Below, piece after piece: positions 1 through 6,688 of a DNA stretch of 11,744 bases (position 1 is its first letter; the number at the start of each line of letters is the position of its first letter). The position numbers were made by a program, and so were the translations under genes. Below the pieces are notes generated by a model. It did no database searches. It saw only the letters and a list, made by a program, of their open reading frames with translations, and was not told where the DNA came from. Source of the stretch: an uncultured Rickettsiales bacterium (GTDB taxonomy: Bacteria; Pseudomonadota; Alphaproteobacteria; Rickettsiales; UBA998); assembly GCA_937982385.1 (NCBI GenBank), contig CALJMC010000051.1, positions 1-11,744 on the forward strand, written 5' to 3'.

Positions 1-132
1 TAGCGTGTCGGGCACTTTATAATCCTCATAGAAAAGAGGATCGCGCGATGCTTGTACCAACGCAGCGTAACGTGCGGCGGCGTCATGTTTGGTGTCAGAG
101 GGAGTAAAAAATTGAACGAGTTGCGCAAACAT
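1..132 (-). CDS. Ubiquinol-cytochrome c chaperone-like protein (N-terminal part)
   Basis: Only the first 44 codons are in the window; the gene runs off the left edge. The translated start MFAQLVQFFTPSD is followed by AARYAALVQASRDPLFYEDY and then VPDTL. The pattern of an RYxALVxxAR-like helix followed by FYxDxxVPDT resembles the beginning of the CBP3/ubiquinol-cytochrome c chaperone family (PF03981). Members of that family help assemble the cytochrome bc1 complex. A plausible ribosome binding site, AAGG on the minus strand at 144-141, lies 8 bases before the ATG at 132-130. The gene is divergent from the BamE-like lipoprotein gene, an order familiar from alphaproteobacteria, and this supports the call. 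The identity rests on a short N-terminal fragment and on context, so it is likely but not certain. Confidence 0.68.
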   Translation of the reverse strand, partial: MFAQLVQFFTPSDTKHDAAARYAALVQASRDPLFYEDYKVPDTL

Positions 133-149
133 AAAAATGACCTTATAAA
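121..149 (+). promoter_or_regulatory. Candidate promoter for the BamE-like lipoprotein gene
   Basis: A -35-like TTGCGC (121-126) and a -10-like TATAAA (144-149) are separated by exactly 17 bases. Transcription would start near 156. That lies downstream of the ATG at 152 and so favours the later start codon at 185. The -35 match is poor (the TTG triplet only), and the element overlaps the coding start of the divergent gene. It is a candidate by inspection only. Confidence 0.3.
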
Positions 150-184
150 CAATGATGAACAGTAATAATACTATGGTGATGTAT

Positions 185-640
185 ATGCGATTTTGTAATG
201 GTTTGAAAGTGTTAATGATAATGGTGTTGGGGACGACTTTAGCTGGATGTGCGCCAAAAGTTGCGCAGCGTGGTCACGCTGATATGCAAGAAAAAATTGA
301 ACAAATTGTCGCTGGTGAGAGCCATAAGCAAGATGTGATGGGGTTACTTGGCTCACCATCCACCACGTCAAATTTTGGCACTGAAACATGGTATTATATT
401 CAAGCGCGCAAAGAAGCAGTGACATTCTGGAAGCCTAAAGTGGTGGAGCAGGAGACATTCCGCATCACGTTTAACCCATCAGGATTGGTGATGAAGACAG
501 AACAATTCACGCAAGAAGACTCACGAGACATTGCTACTGTTGAGGATGTGACCAAAACAGAAGGGCATGAGCTTGGATTCTGGGAGCAGATTATCGGTAA
601 TCTCGGAAAGTTCAACAAGGCTCCTGAAGAAGCACGTTAA
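185..640 (+). CDS. BamE/SmpA/OmlA-type outer membrane lipoprotein
   Basis: Predicted outer membrane lipoprotein of 151 residues. BamE is a small accessory subunit of the BAM complex, which inserts beta-barrel proteins into the outer membrane. From the ATG at 185 the protein has a positively charged start (MRFCNGLK), a hydrophobic stretch, and a lipobox LAGC with the lipidated cysteine at residue 22. A SmpA/OmlA-like core follows at about residues 30-115: a helix ending in QDVMGLLGSPS, a strand with TWYYIQ, and FRITFNPSGLV. The C-terminal tail (about 116-151) is polar. An in-frame ATG at 152 would add 11 residues ahead of the signal peptide. I prefer 185 because it gives a classic lipoprotein signal and leaves room for a promoter. 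The gene is divergent from the bc1 chaperone-like gene and converges on the protease gene 6 bp away. Alphaproteobacterial BamE-like proteins are divergent in sequence, so the function is inferred from the family. Confidence 0.8.
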   Translation: MRFCNGLKVLMIMVLGTTLAGCAPKVAQRGHADMQEKIEQIVAGESHKQDVMGLLGSPSTTSNFGTETWYYIQARKEAVTFWKPKVVEQETFRITFNPSGLVMKTEQFTQEDSRDIATVEDVTKTEGHELGFWEQIIGNLGKFNKAPEEAR

Positions 641-646
641 GTTTTC

Positions 647-1447
647 CTATTTAATATTCTGATTACTAAGGTTTCTTGTTCGGGGTTCGTGCGGGGTGTT
701 GACATGTTTCGTTGTTGTGTTTTGTTCGCACATAATACTCACTGTAAAACTACGTGCTTGCTTTTCCATGCGACCTTTAGAAAGCTGCATGAGCGAATCA
801 CGAGGATAGAAGAGAACACTATTGCGTTTGAGGTAGTTGCGTAGGGTTGGAAGTGAAATGGCAATATCTGAGGTGCCAACCAGTTTCTTACCTGTGGAGT
901 TTTTACTCGACTGATAGATGCTCGCTTTGGCAGTGACCACTCCGATGACATTTCCCGCAAAATCGAGGAGAGGGCCACCACTATTGCCCTGCGCAGAGGC
1001 ATTGTTAAATTGAATATGATCTTTTGAACCAAGTGGTCCTTTGAGGCTTTTCACAGCGGAATATTTTACATCATACTTCCCCGTTTTGGCGCTTTCCCCA
1101 GGATAGCCGAGTACCATTACTTTTTCGCCGACATTGAATGTGGACTGTGGGCTGCGCAAGAAAGCGACGCGTGGCGGACGAATATTTGCTTTTAAAATAG
1201 CTAAATCGAGGTTTTTATCATGTTTAACAAGGCGTGCTTGTGTCGGTGCAATGTCCGTTCCCGCAATATTAATTTTTTTGCATTTTTTCAAGACATGGGC
1301 GTTTGTCACGATGTGACCTTGCCGTGACACAAAAAAACCTGTGCCTGATGAGTATGTCACAATGCGTTTTGTTTGGGCATAGGCATCGGCCGCAAAAAGA
1401 GCGGTGAGAAGGCTGAATGCTATGATGCGCAGAGGTGATAAGGTCAT
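647..1447 (-). CDS. Secreted trypsin-like serine protease (S1/DegP-type fold, no PDZ)
   Basis: Predicted periplasmic or exported endopeptidase of 266 residues. A signal peptide occupies residues 1-24, with probable cleavage after AYA. The protease core shows the whole catalytic triad: His51 in VTNAHVL, Asp81 in KNLDLAIL, and Ser156 in QGNSGGPLLD. GTGFFVS precedes the histidine, as in DegP/HtrA relatives. The core ends near residue 210 at SLPTLRNYLKRN. No PDZ domain follows. Instead there is a segment with ARSFTVSIMC and then a hydrophilic Thr/Asn/Arg-rich tail to residue 266. Cysteines are at 56 and in the MCEQ motif; they may pair, but this is a guess. Without PDZ domains it is unlikely to act as a DegP-type chaperone-protease, and its substrate is unknown. 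It stands alone, converging on the lipoprotein gene and diverging from the permease gene. No strong Shine-Dalgarno sequence is seen. Confidence 0.88.
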   Translation of the reverse strand: MTLSPLRIIAFSLLTALFAADAYAQTKRIVTYSSGTGFFVSRQGHIVTNAHVLKKCKKINIAGTDIAPTQARLVKHDKNLDLAILKANIRPPRVAFLRSPQSTFNVGEKVMVLGYPGESAKTGKYDVKYSAVKSLKGPLGSKDHIQFNNASAQGNSGGPLLDFAGNVIGVVTAKASIYQSSKNSTGKKLVGTSDIAISLPTLRNYLKRNSVLFYPRDSLMQLSKGRMEKQARSFTVSIMCEQNTTTKHVNTPHEPRTRNLSNQNIK

Positions 1448-1569
1448 AAATCTAACTCGATTGTGCGTGTGTTATTTTTTTGTTATGAAAGCTAGAATCT
1501 GATAATAGCAGTCAAACGCTACGATTTGGTTAAGAATCTAGGGCATTTTAACTAATTTGGTTTTACCTG

Positions 1570-1579
1570 CGCACGTGCG
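1570..1579. repeat. Perfect 10-bp palindrome CGCACGTGCG
   Basis: CGCACGTGCG reads the same on both strands. It sits in the 247-bp region between the divergent protease and permease genes. It could be an operator half or whole site, or chance; no protein is known to me to bind exactly this sequence here. Confidence 0.25.
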
Positions 1580-1660
1580 AAGCTCTGAGTTGTGCTCTGT
1601 GTCGGGTGGCATAAAGTCTTGCTATCACTTCTGTCACCTGCTAGTGCTAATGTTCGTTTT

Positions 1661-1686
1661 TACAATTTTAGTGCATCATAAGAGAG
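1661..1686 (+). promoter_or_regulatory. Candidate -10 box and ribosome binding site for the permease
   Basis: TACAAT at 1661-1666 matches the -10 consensus in five of six bases. AGAGAG at 1681-1686 is placed 8 bases before the ATG at 1695 and is a fair purine-rich ribosome binding site. No good -35 hexamer is present at the right distance, so an activator may be needed. A single CTGTCAC heptamer lies at 1631-1637 but has no partner at 11-bp spacing. Confidence 0.35.
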
Positions 1687-1694
1687 ATAAGCCA

Positions 1695-3341
1695 ATGAAT
1701 CTAAAGCGTTATTTCATTAAGAAAACCGTTTCGGGAATTCAAGCAGAAGCGGGACGTTCAACGCTTAAGCGTACGTTAGGGAAATGGAACTTATTGAGCT
1801 TAGGCATCGGCTGTATCATCGGTGCAGGTATCTTTGTGATGACAGGACAAGCGGCCGCTGATCATGCGGGGCCCGCTATTGTACTCTCCTTTATATTAGC
1901 TGGCATCGCCTGTGCATTCGCAGGGTTGTGCTATGCGGAGATGGCCTCTATTTTGCCGATATCAGGCAGTGCCTATACCTATGCCTACACGTCGTTGGGG
2001 GAAATTCTCGCATGGGTCATGGGATGGCTACTTATTCTCGAATATGGACTAGCATCTGCCACTGTATCTGTCGGCTGGTCTGGCTATCTGGTGAGTTTTT
2101 TGAGTGATTTCGGCGTCTATATCCCAGCACAATTTACCCAAGCTTATGGTCAGATTGTGACATTGGTGGGCGGTAAGGTTGTATCCCTTCCTAACGAAAC
2201 CATCGTGACATTCCTTGATGGCACAACGATGCAAATTACCGAAGCATTGAAAAACTTTCCTATTCCTGAAAGTGCGGTGATTACCAAACCAGATGCAACG
2301 GTTGTCGGTGCTACTTTCGTAAAATCTATCTTTAACGTGCCTGCTGCATTAGGCATTCTGATGGTGACGTCTTTGCTTATCATAGGCATCAGCGAATCCG
2401 CGAAAGTGAATAACATGATTGTATTCATTAAAGTAGCCGTTATCCTTGCTTTCATCGTGATTGGCGCATTTTATATTGATATGGCTAACTGGCAGCCCTT
2501 TATTCCTGACCAGTTGATGAATCAAGCCGGTGAGCCTGTGGCAGGTGCCTTTGGTTATGATGGGGTGCTGCGTGCGGCATCAATTATCTTCTTTGCCTAT
2601 ATCGGTTTTGAGTCCATTTCAACCGCCGCGCAAGAAGCGAAAAACCCGCAGAAAGATATGCCATTCGCGATTATTGGTGCGCTGGTTATTTGTACTGTGC
2701 TCTACATCTTCGTATCAGGTGTCTTAACGGGTATCGTAGATTACAAAGAGCTAGGAGTTGATGCTCCGATGGCGCTTGCAGTAGACCAAATTGGTTTGGG
2801 CTGGTTTGCCTTCTTGATTAAGATTGGCGCGATTATGGGGTTATCCTCAGTGATGCTGGTGTTGGTCTATGGTCAAACACGTATCTTCTATATTATGTCA
2901 TCAGATGGCTTGCTGCCAAAAATGTTCCATAGGGTGCATAAAAAGTTTCAAACACCGCACCTTAATACGATGGTTGTTGGTTTCTTCATTGCGATTGCCG
3001 CAGGCTTAATGCCTCTGAAATCGTTGGGTGATATGGTGAGCTTAGGCACGATGACTGCCTTCATGATAGTGTGTTTCAGTGTGCTCTATCTGCGCCACAC
3101 ACAGCCAGATGTTGAGCGTCCATTCAAAACGCCGTTCGTACCGTTTGTGCCGATCGCTGGTATGTTTACATCAGGCTTCTTGATATGGGGTATGGCGACA
3201 TCTGAGGGTGGCGGGCAAACGCTCTATTTCGTCATGCTCTTTTTGATGGCTGGCTTGCTCTTTTATATGCTGTACGGTCAGTTTAACAGCACGCTGAACA
3301 AAGAACATAAAGCAGCCTATTTAGGTGTGGAAAAAGAATAG
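1695..3341 (+). CDS. APC-superfamily amino acid permease (CAT-like)
   Basis: Inner membrane amino acid transporter of 548 residues from the ATG at 1695. TM1 carries the glycine motif GIGCIIGAGIF (residues 37-47), typical of APC transporters. A second family signature, FAYIGFESISTAAQEAKNP (300-318), is characteristic of cationic amino acid transporter relatives such as YfnA. About 12 membrane segments can be traced, starting with TM1 at about 33-52 and ending near residue 530. Between TM3/TM4 (ending near 137) and the segment starting near 217 lies a polar stretch of about 70-80 residues. It is longer than in short bacterial homologues and probably extracytoplasmic. The open frame extends 46 codons upstream to 1557, but that part looks non-coding. 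The start at 1695 has a purine-rich ribosome binding site. The substrate cannot be read from sequence. The gene is a single transcription unit. Confidence 0.9.
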   Translation: MNLKRYFIKKTVSGIQAEAGRSTLKRTLGKWNLLSLGIGCIIGAGIFVMTGQAAADHAGPAIVLSFILAGIACAFAGLCYAEMASILPISGSAYTYAYTSLGEILAWVMGWLLILEYGLASATVSVGWSGYLVSFLSDFGVYIPAQFTQAYGQIVTLVGGKVVSLPNETIVTFLDGTTMQITEALKNFPIPESAVITKPDATVVGATFVKSIFNVPAALGILMVTSLLIIGISESAKVNNMIVFIKVAVILAFIVIGAFYIDMANWQPFIPDQLMNQAGEPVAGAFGYDGVLRAASIIFFAYIGFESISTAAQEAKNPQKDMPFAIIGALVICTVLYIFVSGVLTGIVDYKELGVDAPMALAVDQIGLGWFAFLIKIGAIMGLSSVMLVLVYGQTRIFYIMSSDGLLPKMFHRVHKKFQTPHLNTMVVGFFIAIAAGLMPLKSLGDMVSLGTMTAFMIVCFSVLYLRHTQPDVERPFKTPFVPFVPIAGMFTSGFLIWGMATSEGGGQTLYFVMLFLMAGLLFYMLYGQFNSTLNKEHKAAYLGVEKE

Positions 3342-3344
3342 ATT

Positions 3345-3488
3345 CTAAAAAACGAAACCTGTCGCATCTAAATCACCTAAATGATCACCATATAAATCAA
3401 GCATGAAACTGGTTGCATCGGTTGCGATAAAGATGAAGTTGTCGTCGTCGCCAGCTGCTGTGCCTGTATTATGGTTTGAGCTTAAATA
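3345..3488 (-). pseudogene. Possible C-terminal gene remnant, unidentified
   Basis: On the minus strand an open stretch of 47 codons lies between a stop at 3489-3491 and a TAG at 3345-3347, just after the permease gene. It has no usable start codon, and its only Met is 23 residues from the end. The translation looks protein-like: NTGTAAGDDDNFIFIATDA, then TSFMLDLYGDHLGDLDATG, ending FVF. It is strongly acidic, with regular hydrophobic positions. This may be the tail of a lost extracellular or calcium-binding type of protein, but I cannot assign a family. It could also be a chance open frame. Between it and 3597 I see only AT-rich sequence and the dyad noted separately. Confidence 0.25.
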
Positions 3489-3509
3489 TTATATAGTATT
3501 ATAAAGGCT

Positions 3510-3555
3510 AAAGGTTACCATTGGGTTGAAGTGGAGCAGGTCGTTGTTAACCTTT
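3510..3555. repeat. Spaced inverted repeat AAAGGTTA / TAACCTTT
   Basis: AAAGGTTA (3510-3517) and TAACCTTT (3548-3555) are perfect 8-base inverted arms separated by 30 bases. They lie about 40 bp upstream of the Pho-box-like element of the next gene. They could be binding sites for a dimeric regulator or the stem of a long-loop hairpin. The spacing is too wide for a convincing terminator. Confidence 0.25.
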
Positions 3556-3596
3556 TGTTTAAAATATGAATTGCCAGTATGTAAAATAAAAAGATA

Positions 3597-3641
3597 TTGT
3601 CATCGAACTGTCACAAACCTGCGGCTTTGCTGTGTTAGAAT
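3597..3641 (+). promoter_or_regulatory. Pho-box-like direct repeats and -10 element
   Basis: TTGTCAT (3597-3603), a 4-base spacer CGAA, and CTGTCAC (3608-3614) form two heptamers 11 bp apart. The PhoB consensus is CTGTCAT, four bases, then CTGTCAT or CTGTCAC, so only one base of the two heptamers departs from it. A third, poor heptamer (CTGCGGC, 3619-3625) keeps the same 11-bp phase. Ten bases after it comes TAGAAT (3636-3641), a -10-like hexamer (five of six). In known PhoB promoters the box replaces the -35 element, and indeed no good -35 is seen here. A transcript from this -10 would begin at about 3648, exactly at the GTG start codon. Pho regulation is inferred. Confidence 0.45.
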
Positions 3642-3647
3642 AGAAGC

Positions 3648-5099
3648 GTGGAAAATTATAATAATATAACGAAAATCAGGACCGGTCGTGTCGCGGGTGC
3701 GCATATTGCAGTGCTTTATGCTCCTGAAAATGCGTCTGCAGGTTCGCTCGGGTCTCTCGTGCAATTTTTGAATGAGCAGCCAGATGTCAAAGCGATGCCC
3801 GGATATGAGGGTGCGCAGCAGCATCATGTACTGCGTATTTCTGGTTTGGAGAATGATGAAGGTCTTAAAAATCTTCTTATTCAGGATTATCCTCAATGGT
3901 GCAGGCAGCAAGGGATTGAGCCGGCTATCTCATTGGCAGGTGATGCGACATTTGAGGCGATAGATAAGGTCGAGAGCTTCCCCTTCAAATCACCTATTGA
4001 TAAATTTATAACAGAGCATGCAAATGGGTTGACGGGTGCGGCATATATGACTGGTAATATGGGGGTGCTCTATTCTGGTTGGACCAATGGGAAGAGTCAC
4101 GGAAAAACACATGATTGGTTAAAAATATCCAGTGCAGCAGCCTATAACATATCGAGTGTATTGTTGGCTGTGTTGGGCAATGGTGCCGATAACCCACGAG
4201 ATGCCTATAGCATTTTAGAACAGACCTATCCCACTATTAAAGAGGCGGACGGTAAGGTAAAAAACCAAATTCATGACAATACAGAACGCGTCTTGAATTT
4301 TGTGAAGAAGCACCCATGGGAGGTGTGTGGCGTCACGAGCTTTACCGGCGCTTCATTGTATCTTGCTTCTTGTGTGAAGCGCGGGGTTGCTATGTCGCCT
4401 TTTGAAACGATATCTACCCTTGGTACGATGACAGGCATGCTTATTCAAACTTTGGTTCCGGAAAAGGGTGGAAAAGAGCAGATAGACATCTCTGATGCAT
4501 TTTCGGGTAAAAACCAGACATTACTTTCAACAGCTCAGATGATGACATCTACTCCCGAGCATACGCGCCACAGTGTCGGCATGATGGAAAAAATTTCCGA
4601 GGCAATCGGCGGTCACCCGTTGAAAGTTTCCGCAAACATAGCCGCTATCTCTAACATTGGGTATGGTGTAGAAGGTATTATGAAGAATGATAAAGGGCTT
4701 ATGGGGATGTCTGCTGGTTATTTGGCCGGAAATATTTCGCAAGCCAAAGCAACCAAGGGTCAGGGTGCATCATTTGATGCGTTGGTGAGTGCTGCAGCGG
4801 ATATGATGCATGCAGACCCAGCTGTGGCACATATGGATAAAGCTGCGCTAAGCGAACGGGTGAATGATGTAGTGAATCTGCTCTATGCACAACGCGATGT
4901 GATGCATAGTAAAAATGCCATGACGGCTGGTATTGCATCACGACTTGAACGCTACCAGCCAACGACAACAATAGGTGAGCCCTTGCTTACAGGGTTTTTG
5001 GCAGAAGAGGCGGGCATATTGTCTTCCAGACCATTTTTATCACCGCACACTCTCAATTTGGCAGCACGTTGCGAGCAGACTATTCATCCTCAACGTTAG
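3648..5099 (+). CDS. Unrecognised 483-residue repeat protein with hydrophobic hairpins
   Basis: I do not recognise this protein. It starts with GTG at 3648 without a ribosome binding site. The next in-frame start (GTG, residue 22) would cut into an apparent beta strand. Residues 15-95 look like a small soluble alpha/beta domain (AHIAVLYAPEN, SLGSLVQFLNEQP, HHVLRISGL, LLIQDYPQWCRQQ). From about 120 onward, units of about 100 residues seem to repeat, marked by EHANGL (His124), KHPWEV (His222), GHPLKV (His323) and perhaps MHSKNA (His420). The first three are each followed by two hydrophobic or small-residue helices, then a polar helical linker. The hydrophobic stretches near 160-178 and 225-270 could enter a membrane. 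There is no signal peptide. The C-terminus is polar. Its last 20 bp overlap the convergent BCCT gene. Codon use looks like that of its neighbours, so it is probably a real native gene. Phosphate control is suggested by the upstream box. Function unknown. Confidence 0.75.
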   Translation: MENYNNITKIRTGRVAGAHIAVLYAPENASAGSLGSLVQFLNEQPDVKAMPGYEGAQQHHVLRISGLENDEGLKNLLIQDYPQWCRQQGIEPAISLAGDATFEAIDKVESFPFKSPIDKFITEHANGLTGAAYMTGNMGVLYSGWTNGKSHGKTHDWLKISSAAAYNISSVLLAVLGNGADNPRDAYSILEQTYPTIKEADGKVKNQIHDNTERVLNFVKKHPWEVCGVTSFTGASLYLASCVKRGVAMSPFETISTLGTMTGMLIQTLVPEKGGKEQIDISDAFSGKNQTLLSTAQMMTSTPEHTRHSVGMMEKISEAIGGHPLKVSANIAAISNIGYGVEGIMKNDKGLMGMSAGYLAGNISQAKATKGQGASFDALVSAAADMMHADPAVAHMDKAALSERVNDVVNLLYAQRDVMHSKNAMTAGIASRLERYQPTTTIGEPLLTGFLAEEAGILSSRPFLSPHTLNLAARCEQTIHPQR

Positions 5100-6597
5100 T
5101 AACTTCTTTTACTTTATTATCTTTATTCAGTGCCGTGACAAGCCTGTAACCTTGCCAGAGCATGATGAATAAATACGGGATTCCGCCAACCACCGCAAAG
5201 GCGCGGAAGAACTCGGTGGTGCGACCTGTCACTAAGGCAGCCACAGTGAGAAGCCCCAATACCATCCCCCAAAAGAGACGTTGATTTCGTGATGGGTCAT
5301 GCCCCTTTGGCGTGGTGAGCATGCCCAACACATAGGCACCGCTATCGGCGCTGGTGACCAAGAAAATAAACATCAGAAAGAACATGATATAGGTGGTGAT
5401 TGTCGCGAAAGGCAACTCTGCCATCAGCGCATAGCTTACATTTTCTGGTGTGGCAGCTTGCGCTGCAAAGCCTGGTGAAGCTAGAAATTCAAGATGAAAC
5501 GCTGTGCCACCAAGTGTTGCAAACCATAGGCAAGAGAACAGGGTTGGGACGATCATAATGGCGATGATAAATTCGCGGACGGTGCGTCCACGGCTGATAC
5601 GCGCGATGAATACGCCGACCAATGGCGACCATGAAATCCACCATAAATAATAGGTAATTGTCCAGTCTTCAGTCCATTTTTCACTTTCCTTAAACGGATT
5701 AATATCAAAGGATAACTCTATTAAGCGCGAGATATAGTCACCCAATGAGCTGAAAAATATGTCAAAAATAAAACTAGTTGGCCCTACAAAAAGGATAAAT
5801 AACATCAGGAATATGGCTATCATTATGTTGATATTACTTAATATGCGTATGCCCTTGCTTATGCCCGTGAGCGATGAGGCAGTATAGCAGATGATGAGTA
5901 ATGCCAAAATCCATAGACGTACATGGAGAGGCTCCATTTCAACGCCTAGTTGGCTTTGCAGCCCTGCGGAGATGTGCAAGACGCTCATCGCCAAAGATGC
6001 GACCAACCCGAACACGATTGAAATAATTGCCATATTATTGACTAAACCCGCTAAGTAGCCGCGTATCCGTGGCGAACCATTATGAGATAAGGGCGCGCTT
6101 ACGCGCATCGAAGCATTGCGATTAAACGCGAAATAGGCAATGACAAGCCCTGCAATGCTATAGATTGCCCACCCGTTCAGTCCCCAATGGAAATAGGTAT
6201 AAACCAGTGCTGTACGCGCTTTTTCAGCATTGGTAACGTCAGTTTGACCGGGTGGCGGGGTGACATAATGCATCAAAGGTTCTGCTGCGCCATAGAATAT
6301 GAGCCCGCTCCCCATGCCTGCGGCAAACAGCATCGCAAACCAAGAAAAATTACTGAATTGTGGGGTGGCGTCATCTCCACCGAGGCGAATAGCTCCATGT
6401 CGTGAAAATACTAGATAAGCAGATAAGGCGAAGCATAATAGTGTAAAAACCATTACCATCCAGCCGGATGAGTGGGTGAACCATCGTGTAAAACTGTCGA
6501 GGGTGTGCTGTGCTACATCTGGCAGCAACGCAGCAAAAACTATAAGTGCAATAAAGAGCACATGACCTGATTGGATTCTAAATGGGAGTGGCTGCAT
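5080..6597 (-). CDS. BCCT-family betaine/choline/carnitine transporter
   Basis: Inner membrane secondary transporter of 505 residues with about 12 membrane helices, in the family of BetP, BetT and CaiT. These import quaternary ammonium compounds such as glycine betaine for osmoprotection or as nutrients. The glycine-rich unwound helix reads AGMGSGLIFYGAAEP (residues 93-107). The family signature DWTITYYLWWISWSPLVG is followed by VFIARISRGRTVREF. The Trp-rich signature helix contributes to substrate binding in the family, and the GxGxG pattern is typical of Na+-coupled members. The C-terminal tail is short and acidic (NKVKEVTNVEDE), unlike the long basic osmosensing tail of BetP, so osmotic activation of that type is unlikely. 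The ATG at 6597 has no clear Shine-Dalgarno sequence. The gene follows the HAD phosphatase gene by 91 bp on the same strand, with its own candidate promoter between, and overlaps the unknown gene by 20 bp at its end. Confidence 0.92.
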   Translation of the reverse strand: MQPLPFRIQSGHVLFIALIVFAALLPDVAQHTLDSFTRWFTHSSGWMVMVFTLLCFALSAYLVFSRHGAIRLGGDDATPQFSNFSWFAMLFAAGMGSGLIFYGAAEPLMHYVTPPPGQTDVTNAEKARTALVYTYFHWGLNGWAIYSIAGLVIAYFAFNRNASMRVSAPLSHNGSPRIRGYLAGLVNNMAIISIVFGLVASLAMSVLHISAGLQSQLGVEMEPLHVRLWILALLIICYTASSLTGISKGIRILSNINIMIAIFLMLFILFVGPTSFIFDIFFSSLGDYISRLIELSFDINPFKESEKWTEDWTITYYLWWISWSPLVGVFIARISRGRTVREFIIAIMIVPTLFSCLWFATLGGTAFHLEFLASPGFAAQAATPENVSYALMAELPFATITTYIMFFLMFIFLVTSADSGAYVLGMLTTPKGHDPSRNQRLFWGMVLGLLTVAALVTGRTTEFFRAFAVVGGIPYLFIMLWQGYRLVTALNKDNKVKEVTNVEDE

Positions 6598-6624
6598 GGT
6601 TTACGCGCGACCCGCCGATTCTGC

Positions 6625-6675
6625 ATTATATATAAGCATTGCCCAGTACCATAACGACACAAAACTATTTGTCAA
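6625..6675 (-). promoter_or_regulatory. Candidate promoters for the BCCT transporter gene
   Basis: On the minus strand a perfect -35 TTGACA (6675-6670) is followed after 16 bases by TATGGT (four of six for -10). Further downstream a perfect TATAAT occurs at 6630-6625, in the context CTTATATATAATG. That TATAAT is too far from the TTGACA to pair with it, so there may be two start sites. Both lie in the 91-bp gap after the HAD gene, which suggests that the transporter can be transcribed on its own. Confidence 0.4.
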
Positions 6676-6688
6676 CTGGGCCGCTAAA

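Noticed and set aside
641..646. Intrinsic terminator between the lipoprotein and protease genes
   Set aside because: Only six bases separate the stops, and no inverted repeat with a T run is visible on either side.
1622..1637. CTATCAC and CTGTCAC heptamers before the permease as a second Pho box
   Set aside because: They are 9 bp apart instead of 11, and the first differs in a key position. Only a single half-site matches, which is expected by chance.
1557..1694. 46-codon upstream extension of the permease, including a hydrophobic stretch
   Set aside because: It has no ribosome binding site, an atypical Cys/His-rich composition and a candidate -10 inside it. The ATG at 1695 has AGAGAG upstream and begins right where family homology is expected.
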